The position numbers and the translations under genes are program-made. This document shows, piece after piece, positions 9,848 to 22,900 of a stretch of DNA of 64,000 bases (its first letter is position 1; every line of letters starts with the position of its first letter). The notes beneath the pieces were generated by a model that ran no database searches, was not told the origin of the DNA, and saw only the letters and a program-made list of their open reading frames with translations. The stretch comes from Mauremys mutica (Eukaryota > Chordata > Testudines > Geoemydidae), in the NCBI RefSeq assembly GCF_020497125.1, contig NC_059072.1, forward strand, positions 53,788,697-53,852,696, given 5' to 3'.

Positions 9848-10969
9848 ATGTCAGTTAATTTGCCTTTAAATGTATATTTGTATCTCCTGATTAACACAAG
9901 AAGCCTTTGGGGGAAGCAGAGAAACAAGCAGCTGTACTACTTGTGTAGACCTAAACTTTATTGGAGGATTAGTCATGGTATTCCACTTAGAGTTTTTCAT
10001 ACAAGCAAAACTCAGTGTAAATGGACCAGAAGCAAAACACTGGAGTGTAGTAAACACATTTATAGCCATGACTTTTTGTATTATAGAGTTTCTAAACATA
10101 GCACTTCTTCTCCCAAGGGACTAACAAAAGTGAATAATCGTATGTCACGAATTAAGAACACTTTCGAATCTGTTTCAAAGGCTGTTTCTGGCACTCACAG
10201 TGAACTGGTTGCACGAATAGCTCGATTCAAGCCCAACTCTGGCATATTGGGGAAAGCATTTGAAAATAATGTTCAGGAAAACAATCTCCAGGTAAACCTA
10301 GAAAATGATAAACGAACTACATGTGCTGGAACTCAGGGAGATTACAACAATAGTCAAACTGTAAAGAACTTTGTTCACGCAGATGCAAACGCAGAGTCTG
10401 CATTGATAAGTAGAAGTGGCACTAATCAAGCTACTTTAAAAGATTCTGTAGATATTAAAAACAACCTTTTTCATGTAAGCTACTTCACTACAAATTTTGG
10501 AGAGACTTACAACTTTTTAGCAAATCATATCAACTGGTACTTTGGCACTAATACTGTTATGGATCAGGAGAAAAAAGGAAATGCTTTTCTACAAGACTCC
10601 AAGAATGAACTCAGAAATAAACTTGATTCACCAGAAAGTGACATAATGAGTAATGAAAATAGGATGAGTTCAGCAGCCGCTTTAATTTCTGCTGCTGAGA
10701 TTCAAGATGCTGAAAAGACAAATACTGCTCTTCCAACTTCCACTAAAAAGAGCATTGCAAGCTTCCTTTCATACCCTAGTAACAGTGTACAAGCTTTTGT
10801 AGACAGTTATGTAGGCAGTCTGGTCCCCAAGTTGAGATCTGAGACAAAAGCCGCCTCAGAAGATAAATCACAAGAACGCAAAGAGTCTTTGAAAGATGAA
10901 GAGGATGGTGATAAAGAGATCAAAACTGCAGAAGGGAAAGAAAAGCGTTTGTCTCTTCAGAGAGAAAAG
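9848..10969 (+). CDS. PNPLA8: PNPLA8 exon 2, first coding exon (residues 1-374)
   Basis: The start at 9848 has G at -3 and gives [14 protein letters not shown], close to the start of known PNPLA8 proteins. The first ~60 residues are rich in hydrophobic and basic residues with few acids, as in a mitochondrial presequence. Residues 85-370 are poorly conserved, low-complexity sequence. Met99 (in NNRMSRIKN) could act as an internal start; shorter PNPLA8 forms are known. The exon ends with KRLSLQREK at 10969. The open frame runs on to 11080 but is intronic, because exon 3 continues the conserved sequence directly after REK. The intron opens with GCAAGT. Confidence 0.95.
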
Positions 10970-13900
10970 GCAAGTATTTGCTTAGTATTTACAGATACTG
11001 GGTTTTTTAGCTACTATATTTGTCAGAGGCATGTTATAATGTTATCATTTCAAAGCTACATTGAAATCTCATCTGCATAGGTGAAACATTGAACCAAGTT
11101 ATTTGAAGGACTGTCACTGTGAGCCGGATCTATAATAGGCTCTTCTAATTTATGTAAATGAAGAACCAGAGATCAGTTAAGTAAAAAAACCCAAACAAAC
11201 AAAAAACCACCTTTCTTGAAGCCTGTAGTGGTATTCTACTATAAGCCATTCATCTCTTCTTGGAGTAAGCTAAGAAAACAAAAATTTTGAAAAAGTCTTG
11301 TCAAGTTTTGAATATCTCTTCTTGGAGCATTTCATATTCTTAATATACATATCTGTTTATCTTTAGATTATTGCAAGAGTGAGTGTTGACAACAGAACAC
11401 GGGCTTTAGTTCAGGCCTTACGAAGATCTTCTAACCGAAGAGTCTCTATCAACAGGATTGAAGAACTGACTTACCATCTTCTGGAATTTCCAGAAACCAG
11501 AGGAGTTGCTATTAAGGTACAAATCATTTTCATGCTCAACCTATCAATTACAGATAGATAATAAGTACTTATGTAATGACAGATGTTTTATCATAAAATA
11601 GATAAATGTATAATCTATCATTTTGTTTTTTCTTCTTAAACTGTTGTATCTTATACTTGTGCTATGTGAATATCTTCAATTTTTTTATTATTAATGTATT
11701 ACCTCCAAGAGATTCATATGTAAGCCATCATGATTGGCAGTTAATGTCTGCTTTGGAGAAAACTTTGGACTTTTATTTTCCTATATGTTAATTGTTAAGG
11801 AATTCTTTAGTTCTCAAAGCAATACTGTGTACAGTGCCATAACAGAACCCCTATCCTAATTGAGGTCCTTTGTGTGCTCCTGTAATACAAATAATGAATA
11901 GCAGTAATAAACCCAATAGACTGTTCAGTACGACAGAACAGAAACTTTTCTTCATACAACTAAAATAAATTGAAGGCTTTTCCTGTCTGAGAGAGCCTTA
12001 TTTTGTCTTAATAAAACACCTTAGATTTTGGCATTGTAGTCCATAACAAACTAAGAATACCATATCTGTTCAAAACAAAAGGAAGAATTCAGGCAGAATG
12101 GCCCAGATCCAGAAATGGCTCAGATTTAGTCATTACTCTGATGCACAAAACTCCCACTCACCCTTCCCCTAACCCTGTAGGCATCCAAACTCAGTAGGTG
12201 CCTAAGTTTCTGTCTCTGGGCATGTGTACCACTGTGTCAGGCAGACTTCCAGATGCCTAATCTCACACCTAAACCCCAGCACAAGTCGCAAACCAGGTAG
12301 AAACAGGTGTTCCCCTGCTTCTTGTCTACAGGAGCCTGATCCAGAAGGTGTGCTCATAGCACCCTTAACTCCACACAAAATGGCATGGGGGAGAAGGAGG
12401 CTACCCTTATAACTAGTACCCTACTAAATTCATGGGCCATTTTGGTCAATTTCATGGTCATAGGATTTTTTAAATAGCCAGTTTCAGATGTTGTAACCAT
12501 GGAAGTCCTGACCCAAAAGAGGGTTGGGGTGGGGGAGGGTCACAGAGTAAAGGGAGGTTGCCACTTTTTGGGGGGCAGGGCTCACGTTATGGGTGGGTGA
12601 CCGCCCATGATCAGTGGGACACCATGGTCCATCCCGCCTCCTCCCAACAGCCAACACAAAGCCTCTTGAACTCCTGAGCAGTAATAGTGATGATGAAATG
12701 CTAAGGGAAATTAGAGAGGCTGTTGAGCAATAGTCAACATGGTTTCTGTAAAGGAAAATCGTGTCTTACTAATCTATTAGAGTTCTTTGAAGGGGTCAAC
12801 AAACATGTGGACAAGGGGGATCCGGTGGACATAGTGTACTTAGATTTCCAGAAAGCCTTTGACAAGGTCCCTCACCAAAGGCTCTTACGTAAATTAAGCT
12901 GTCATGGGATAAAAGGGAAGGTCCTTTCATGGATTGAGAACTGGTTAAAAGACAGGGAACAAAGGGTAGGAATTAATGGTAAATTCTCAGAATGGAGAGG
13001 GGTAACTAGTGGTGTTCCCCAAGGGTCAGTCCTAGGACCAATCCTATTCAATTTATTCGTAAATGATCTGGAGAAAGGGATAAACAGTGAGGTGGCAAAG
13101 TTTGCAGATGATACTAAACTACTCAAGATAGTTAAGACCAAAGCAGATTGTGAAGAACTTCAAAAAGATCTCACAAAACTAAGTGATTGGGCAACAAAAT
13201 GGCAAATGAAATTTAATGTGGATAAATGTAAAGTAATGCATATTGGAAAAAATAACCCCAACTATACATACAATATGATGGGGGCTAATTTAGCTACAAC
13301 GAGACAGGAAAAAGATCTTGGAGTCATCGTGGATAGTTCTCTGAAGATGTCCACGCAGTGTGCAGAGGCGGTCAAAAAAGCAAACAGGATGTTAGGAATC
13401 ATTAAAAAGGGGACAGAGAATAACACTGAGAATATAGTATTGCCCTTATATAAATCCATGGTACGCCCACATCTCGAATACTGTGTACAAATGTGGTCTC
13501 CTCACCTCAAAAAAGATATTCTAGCACTAGAAAAGGTTCAGAAAGGGGCAACTAAAATGATTAGGGTTTTGGAGAGGGTCCCATACGAGGAAAGATTAAA
13601 GAGGCTAGGACTCTTCAGCTTGGAAAAGAGAAGACTAAGCGGGGATATGATAGAGGTATATAAAATCATGAGTGATGTTGAGAAAGTGGATAAGGAAAAG
13701 TTATTTACTTATTCCCATAATACAAGAACTAGGGGTCACCCAACGAAATTAATAGGCAGCAGGTTTAAAACAAATAAAAGGAAGTTCTTCTTCACGCAGC
13801 ACACAGTCAACTTGTGGAACTCCTTACCTGAGGATGTTGTGAAGGCTAGGACTATAACAATGTTTAAAAGGGAACTGGATAAATTCATGGTGGCTAAGTC

Positions 13901-16900
13901 CATAAATGGCTATTAGCCAGGATGGGTAAGAATGCTGTCCCTAGCCTCTGTTCGTCAGAGGATGGAGATGGATGGCAATGAGAGAGATCACTTGATCATT
14001 GCCTGTTAGGTTCACTCCCTCTGGGGCACCTGGCATTGGCCACTGTCGGTAGACAGATAGTGGGCTAGATGGACCTTTGGTCTGACCCGCTATGGCCGTT
14101 CTTATGTTCTTATGAGCCCAGAGATGGAGAGGGGCAGGGCGAGGGGTGCCCCAGCCAGGGTCTCTTATTGTGTGCCAGTCTTCAGCTGCTAGTCCTGGCA
14201 GGGCTGTGGAGGGACAGGCCTTCCTCTTCCCTTGCATGGGCCACTCCTGGGGCTCGGTCAGATCCACCTCCAGGAACCTCCCCTGGCTGCACTAGGGGAG
14301 GGGCAGAGGCCCTGCACGGGAACAGGAAGTCCCATTCCACCATAGCCTGTCTGGGACTAGCAGCTGGAGTGTGTTTCACGTTAGAAGACCCCAGATGGAT
14401 CGTCCCCAGTCCTGCCCCTCCCCTACAAGAGCTCTGCGACTGTGCTGCCTTCAGAGTCCAGCTCACCAGAGCCCAGAGGTGGGTCTGACTGGCCCCAGGA
14501 GCTACCCCTGCAGGTAAAGAGGAAGTCCTATCCCTCCCCAACCCAGCTGGGACTAGCATCTGGAGCCCAGCACATGGTGGGAGTTCCCAGCTGGGGTACC
14601 CGCAGCCCTGCCCCTCCCGTACAATAGCTAAGTATCATGGGTGAGATCTGATTTCACAGTCTGTTATGCCTTATTCAAAGCCATGAATTTGGTAGGGTCA
14701 TACTTATAACCCTTAGTACAATGTATAGGGTACTCACCAGGATTTGGGAAACCCCAGTTCACTTCCTCCCTCTGCTTGAAGAGAACGGGATTTAAACAGG
14801 GGATTCCTGCTTCTTAGACGAGTGCCTTAGCCACTGAACTACAGTCGTTCTGTCTCTCTAGCCTAATGCATATTTAATTGTTTATCCAAGGTGAAACAGC
14901 TTCAACAGGAGACCCACATCAGAATAGCCCTGATAGATGGGAAATCCCTGTTCCAACCCCTCTTTTGATCCAGGCCAAGGTCTCCCACATCCTGCAATGA
15001 GTACCCTGACCACTGGGCTAAAGGTTATAAGAGGGAACTCCTTCTCTTTCACTTCCCACCCAGACCCACTGGCTGTTTTGTGTGGAGTTAGCCAGGGGCC
15101 GCTGCTGTTCTTTCAAGAACTGGCTTATACACCTAAGATACCTGATTCCAGCAGAGGGTTCCCAGCTGTGCATTCCAAGCAGTGATAGGTATGTAGGCAG
15201 TGGGTATAATAGGTGTGTATATAAAAAGTTCAGCATTCTTCCAGTGAGCAGCTTGGGGAGGTGCACTGCCTTTCCCATTCTCCGGCTGGTGTGGCTTAGG
15301 TCAGCCCTGAGTTTGGGGCTGCTGGGGCCGCCCCGTGGCTGGGCTGCTTCGGCTGATGTGGCTGGGGCTGGCCCATGGCTCGTGTTGGTTGGCCAGCACA
15401 CCTCAGGCTTGCCCGGGGCTGCTTGGGCTGCTGGGGTCAGCACAGTGAGGCTGGGGCTGCTCGGGCCAGCACAGTTGGAGCTGGCCCGGGACTTAGGTCA
15501 GTTTCCTGGCGTGGTTGGCGCTCAAGTTGGTCAGCCAGTGTGGCTCTGGGCTGGCACAGCCAGGCCGGCGTGCAAGTAGGCCTGCTGTCACAGCTGGGAC
15601 CAGTCCGGGGCTCCTCCAGTGGCGGGGAAGGGAGTTTGGGGTTCTGATGGGCCTGGAGCTTTTCTGGCTGTGCGAGGCAGGACAGGGGGTGCCTGAGAGC
15701 TCTGCCTCAGGGGTGGGGTGGGGCAGGTCCTCGTGTGGATGGGGCAGAGCCAGGTGGCACCTGAAGGTGCCCACCCGCTGCCCAGGGGTAGGTACCTTCC
15801 TCCATCCCAGAGATTGCCCCCTCAGGGACTTAGGAGCCTGGGCCTAGGATATTCCCCTCACCTCAGTGTCTGATATGGGCTAGCTTACGCATCTGCTCGC
15901 TGAGCCTGCTGGTTTTTGTGCATCCTATTTTCAGGCACCTCTCTGTCTCTCTCTCCATGCATTGTATAGGGAGCCTAGGTGTCCGGCGCAGGATGTGCTG
16001 ATTCCGGTGTATGGCTAGGTGACTAGAATTCAGGTGTTGCAATGCTGAGCATTGCTATGCTTAAGTCCCTTTTTGGATCTGGGCCAATGTAATTACCTGA
16101 GTTGCTATTTGGCTAGTACACCAAAATTAACACCCTAACTCTAAAACCCCTGTAGCTGTAGTTGTAATAGATATTAGAAGTTTTTAACTGTTTCACCCTG
16201 GATTGTTGCATTGTGATATGGTGTTTCCCATGAATACACAAGACACATGGTATTGGACTTTTTCCTCCCCTCCCCACCCCGAGATTGTAAATCTCCTTTA
16301 AAAAAAATAAGCTATTTTTTATTTTAAATTAAACTTTGCATTTAAATTTAAATTTTAAACTAGTAAATTAAAGGTGGAAGTTTTTTGGTATTAACACTTA
16401 GTCTAAATACAACTTTTTTCATTTCAACTATAGGAAAAAATAATTCCATGCTTACTACAGTTGAGACAAGGAATTGATGAAACTCTTCATGCTGCTGTTA
16501 TGGAGGCTTTGGCTATAATTGGATATACAGATCCGGTGAAAGCCTGGGGAATTCGAATTCTCACTATTGATGGAGGAGGAACAAGGTATGACAGAAACTC
16601 TTTATCCCTTTGTAAACTGCAAATGTAGGTAAATTTGCAGTCAAACTCTAACCTCTAGAACCTGATCATACAAACATTTGTGTGTGTGCTTAACTTTACA
16701 TGCGTGCTTGGTCCTGTTGATCCCCCAAGATAACTCACCTGTGTCAAGTAAACTATGTACATAAGTGTTTGTGGGAATCAACCCCTAGTTTGTTTATGGA
16801 GGCAAGTAAAGGAAACAAATGTAAGATTCTTGTTGTAAAAAGTCTTTCTGTTCTTAATTTATGATTGATCTTAATACTTCTGGTACCTGAGATTAGACAG

Positions 16901-19900
16901 TCTAAAAAAATTAATTTAGTTTTTTTAATCTTAAAGGGTTCCATTGTGCATTATCCTGTTTAGAGTGCGGTAGTTGCTAATTGGTTGGAAGAATCAGCTT
17001 ACAAAACTTCAAAATTGGTATAAAATGAAAAATACCCTCCTTCCCCCACACTTCCTGCACCCATCGCTTCTCAGCTGCACAGGGTGGGATCACTGTCCAG
17101 GGAGCTGTCCAGGGAGCTGCTCCCCTATCTACCCAATCCTGTGTATCCAGACCCCCTCATACTCAGACCCTCCCACCAAGCCTCACTCTCCCCCCCCCCC
17201 ACCCCCGCACCCAGAACCCCCCTGACGAGCCCCACTCCCCCTGCACTACCCCGACAAGCCACCCACACCCAAATCCCAACCCTGCCGAGCCCCAACCACC
17301 TGCACATAAGCTCACACAACAAGCCCCTATGCATCCAGATCACCCTGCACCTGGATCCACCACTGAACCCACACCCAGATTGCCCCACACAGAACCCTCT
17401 CAATGCACACCTGGATCCCCCCCACCCTAAGCTCCTTCACACTTGGATCCTGCCTTGCTGAGCCTGCCTGCTCACAGTGATCTCCCACCTCTGTGCAGCC
17501 AGTGACCTGTGTTCCCCAATGCCAGGCTGGAGCTTCCACATTTATTTGTCAAATAAAATTTGCAGAATTTTTCAGAATTTTAAAATATTGTGTGCAGATT
17601 TTTTTTTTCCCAGAATGCCCTCAGGAGTAAAATTTCTTCATTCACATCAAAGGCAGTTATTTAGGACTAAGTCCATGCCAAGTTTTAAGTTCCAAAACTA
17701 TCCTGTTTTGGTTACTTGAGAATATAGAAATCATTTTTTTTCTTTTTTAAAGGATATGCCTTGTCACCCCTTTAGCATAACTACAAAGCTACTCAGCTGA
17801 CTTTTGTTAATGTTTTCCTAAAGAAAATCACCATTTCACTTAGAGCATGAAAACTTCAATGCAAAAGGAAAAGTCTTGAGACAGTTGACATGGTGAAAAT
17901 AGACTTTATATAATGCAATGGCTCTTTTCAATCCTGTATTTCAGTGGTTCCCAAACTTGTTCCGCCGCTTGTGCAGGGAAAGCCCCTGGTGGGCCGGGCC
18001 AGTTTGTGTACCTGCCACATCCGCAGGTTCGGCTGATCACGGCTCCCAGTGGCCGCGGTTTGCTGCTCCAGGTCAATAGGAGCTGCTAGGAGCAGCGAAC
18101 CGCGGTCACTGGGAGCCGCGATCGGACGAAACTGCGGACGCAGCAGGTACACAAACTGGCCTGGCCCACCCCGCCCTGCCAGGGGCTTTCCCTGCACAAG
18201 CAGCGGAACAAGTTTGGGAACCACTGCTATATTTAATTTATCTAGCAGTGATAGTATGCTCTAAACTTGACAGATGTTTGATGACAGGGTTCATTCCACA
18301 AGGAGTTTACATTCTAAGGACTGTTACTTCAGCCCTTTCTAGCATGAATAAGACTTGTGGGGTCAAGCTTAATTCAGACAATTGTAAGTTGCTGTGATGC
18401 TTTGGCAGAGGACCCATGAAGCCTGCAGCTTGTGGTCTCCAGATCATAAAAAGATAGCAATAGGCTCAGTCTTCATTAAAAATGGAAATGCCAGTGTAGT
18501 TTGAACAAAAGACACTCACTTTTCTGCTTTACAATTATACAAATATTTGAATATCTGCATGGTTTTATTATTTACAAAGAGACCAGATTAACTATATTAG
18601 AAACGGAAGTCTTTTATGTATCCATAGAATAGATATACATGAAGTGGGTGTGTATATTTTTTCATGACATCTTGCCACGTTACTTTAATTCTGCTCTAGA
18701 GGGATAATCTTCAGGCTGAAAAGTTGTTTCTTCTTATTTATTCTTTAGACTCAGTGGTCAGAGTGCCAAGGGAAGTGCCAGTTGCCTTTTTGGGGGAAAT
18801 CTGGCTTCCTGCCCACTAGGACCTGAATTTATTTTGACAACCAACAGCATAAAAATTATAAAGCTTCCTTCAAGGATTAGTTTCTTTTAATCACTATCAT
18901 CTTGTCTGCTTTTTGAAACAATGAGCTATAAAGGTGAATGACAACAGATTATTTCCCATTTTCTGAGACATTAATCCTACCCAAATAAAATATTCTAGTT
19001 TTTGTACTCAGTTTTAATTTTCTCAGGGCTTTACATATTCACTATGCAGCCTTGACTTTTTTTCCCATGAGTTAGATCTGTGCAGTAGAAACTAAGTTTC
19101 TGAAAACAGGGGACTAAATTTCTACTGACTCAGTATAAAATTATTTGTAAATCCTTTAATTTTCCAGTATTTAGATACTAAAACTTGTAGGTCTCTTCAT
19201 ATTTTAATTTTATTTTTTGTGGTATGATTTCTAAAGCGGGGAAATAGAAAATTTGCAAACTTAATTTTATTTGGTGCCTTAAGGCAAATCTGCAAAATTC
19301 TTCAACTTTTAAAGTAAAATTTAAATGCATTTTCTTATGTAATCAAAATGTAAAATCAGTTTTATGGTACCCATTTGTGTTTCATCCACTGATATCTTAA
19401 TTCTTTTACTTTAGTTTCCAGATAATAAAAGTTAGAGATGGAAAGTCATATTAGATTATCTGCAGGATTTCTTCCTAGGGGAAACTTTCTAGACAGGTTT
19501 TTAAAAGTGACTATTCATTTTGAGTACCTTAATTTGGCTTGATTTTCAGAATGTACCGAGCACCATGGAGCACTTCAGGCTCCTTCAAGGGCTCTTAACT
19601 TAGGCACCCAAAATCATTAGTCACTGGTATTTAACCTATACCTTTCCCTTTCTGATTGCATCCTATTACTCCTCATTATAATTGTCAAACTACAAAATTC
19701 CTCTTCCTCCTTTGTATTAAAATCTTGTAGACTTATTATTTCCTGTCTTAGTTGTTGCATATTCAAACTGTATACATGTTTAGCTCTGCGTAAGACGTAA
19801 CCAAACTACCATTCTCAGTGATGTTGCTTTAATATGTTTCAGGGGTTTAGTAGCACTTCAGACTTTACGTAAACTAGAAGAACTTACCGGAAAGCCCGTT

Positions 19901-22900
19901 CATGAACTTTTTGACTACATTTGTGGTGTAAGCACAGGTAATTAGTATTCACTTTATGGATTTTTATGTGATGAACTTAATAAAAGTAAAAATAAGAAAA
20001 AATCTTGTTTTTGAAAAATTGTTTTTTCCCTCAGGAAAACAACTCCATCATTATAAATGTAAGCCAGTTCTTTTGTTGGGGAATATTTTAGTTTTTGGTA
20101 ACCGGATGCAACTTTGAGAAGTTTGCTTTTGTATTTACAGCATAATTTAAGACCTAGGTTAAATGGCTATAATTTTTTGCCAAGTAGAATTGTAGGTGAC
20201 ACAAAGAATGCTCGTTTATTACCACGTGATTTCAATCTAATTTTATGTTGAGCCATCAAACTATGAGAGGAATTAATTTTTGAAGAAATAGCTCTTTAAC
20301 ACCTAGCTATCAAGATATTTGGTGTCCCATAAATACTGATGAGGAGTATTGCAGGTTTTGAGCAATACCACAAAGGGTCTATAGAAAAACAAATGTAACA
20401 GATGCAATAATATTAATATGTTATGTACGTACAGCTTCTTTTCCTTGATATTTAGCAGGTTTCTTGGGTCTTGCTGTTTTGGAAGGGGAATTGAAATCCA
20501 CTATCTCTTTGACATCACATTCCAAGATGCTTAATAGATACATAATTTTATTGATGTTGTTCATAATTGTTATAAGGTTTGAATGACTAAAAATAGGCAC
20601 CTCAGTATAGAAGACAGTACTTGTTGATCTGATTCTACATTGTACACACTAAAAATATATAGGAAACTCAATTATGCCTAATAGAACTTATAATTTTTTT
20701 AAATAAAGGGGATACTTTTTGCACAGAAAAATTATAAAGAATCTGTATCTGAATGATTGTGAGAGAATTGGTAAGGCTTGTCATGAATATATTAATATGT
20801 CAGCACGATATGTATTATGATTGTGTGTAAATATTATTACCATGGCTGGATGTTCTTTTTAAACATGCTGTTTCTTTAATAAGTGAGTGTCATGGTAAAT
20901 ATACTTGTAATCTGGGTCTTTTTTTAAAATAGTGTTTTAATTTTAGCTGTTTTCCTCCCTATGTCCAGGAAAAAGCCTTGCTACTTGTTGAGATTCTTTC
21001 CTGTATATCAGCAGGAGTGGGGCTCTAGACAGCAGATGTCCAAAGTGCCTAAAGAGACAAGGCTGAAGATGTGCAGTGAATTTGAGGCTAGGAGAGAGGA
21101 AGCAGTTGTGCTCCTCCTCTGAGTTCTGGCAGCTTGTGGGAGGGGGCAGATAAGCAGTTTCCTCTGCAAAAGAGAGAACCATCACAGGGTGAACACCAAT
21201 TACAGAGAAGTGCTGAGCTCCTATTCTTCCTCTTGTCCCATGCCAATCTGCTATCCTGGCCTGCTTGTCGCTACTCCTCTGGCAACCATTTGATCTGCCA
21301 CCCACTTGAAGAGGATACAGCACCTATGTTTCCCTCCACTCCTTGTCTTATCTTCCCTCATAGAATTGGTTTTCCGTCAACCAGCCTCTTGATCTCCCCT
21401 TATAGTGGTCTCCACTGTAATCATCTCATTCTTGGGAGGTGGTATTTCTCACTCAAGCTGCCATATTATGTTAGGGTGGGCACCAAAGCTTCTTTGCCCA
21501 TCCATATGCTGTACATCTTAAGCTACTGTTCAAACAGCAGTGTGTTTATTTTCAGGAGCTCCTGCTACTACCCCATGTATCAATTTAGAAAACAACCTCA
21601 AGAGGGGAGCTTATGCTTCTCTCTAGAAAAGAAGAAAGGTTCCAAAACCGTCTTAGTATAACAGTCTTTTTAAAGGCCAAAACTGACCAATTAATCACCC
21701 TAGTGTTCACTTTTCAAAAAGTGATGTCAAGCCTGTAACAATGTAATACTATTAAGGCTGATGTAAGTGGTATATTGTAGGTTACAACACAATACAGCTT
21801 AGGTTACACAACCATATACTTCACTTTAGAAATTTAAGTACCTCATTTCTCCTGCTTTATATATCTCTTCCAATGTAATATGTTCCCAGACTATGTTAGC
21901 AGGCATGATGACTTGAAATATTACAGTTTGACTTTCCATGAGGAAGTACTGAGTTGAATCATAAATATTAGAGAGAACTTCCAGATCTAATAGGCAGTTT
22001 CAAGTAAAGGCTATTTATTCATGTCTGAATACTGGTGACATCATAGCATAATTTTTGGAAGCCTTCTTAACCCATCCCTAACTTCACACACTCAGCTGAC
22101 ATCCCATTTACAAAATGAGAGAGGAAGGCTCCAATCATTTGGTCATTATTACAAACACCATCTTCACCCAACATCCTAGACATTTTATATACATGGAGAT
22201 CAGCTGACTGCACAACAAAGAACCAGACAGACTATCCACTAATATCGGGCCATGGGAGATCGAGCGTCCAATGGACAAAGAATTTCCCAAGTGCAGACTG
22301 CCATCTATCCATCTCCTCGCTGGTCATCTCTTACCATGAGGACCCCACACCATTCATTCTATAATAACTTTCTCAAGGTTATTTCCATCTCTACTCCTGA
22401 TGTAACCAAAGTACACAAGTTTGCGCCTTTTGATTTCCAAGAACAGAGTCCATTTTTCTCCAGTAATATTTCTAACATCAGCATTCATGTATTCTGTCCA
22501 AAAATATGCAAAAGTCTTTGCCAGAGCCACATCTTAAAGGCTTCAGTTTTCTTCTTGTAAGCTGCATTAGTTTCTCAGGATTCATATCCATAAATCGCTA
22601 TGGAAAGAATTAAGCTTTTCACCAATTGAATTTTCATGTATTTTGAGATGCCAAGTTTTTTCCAAGAAGCAGCAAAGAATCCTGTGGCACCTTATAGACT
22701 AACAGACATTTTGCAGCATGAGCTTTCGTGGGTGAATACCCACTTCTTCGGATGAAGTTTTTTCCAGAATTTCTTAAGGAAGGCCACGACTGAGCGAGCC
22801 ATCCCATCCCATCTTTTGTTTTCTTTGGAGCAGTCTCCTATGTTGGATGTGTATGATCCCAGATAAATAAATTAATGTGCTGCCTCTACAGCTTGACTGT

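Noticed and set aside
10970..11080. Extension of the first coding exon to the stop near 11080
   Set aside because: Exon 3 continues the conserved PNPLA8 sequence directly after REK, so this stretch is intron unless it is retained.
15082..15847. Open frames of 90-165 codons in intron 3
   Set aside because: They coincide with GC-rich imperfect repeats, overlap on both strands and resemble no family I know.
21134..21661. 175-codon frame in intron 5
   Set aside because: It has no domain, no splice support and ordinary intronic composition; it is judged a chance frame.
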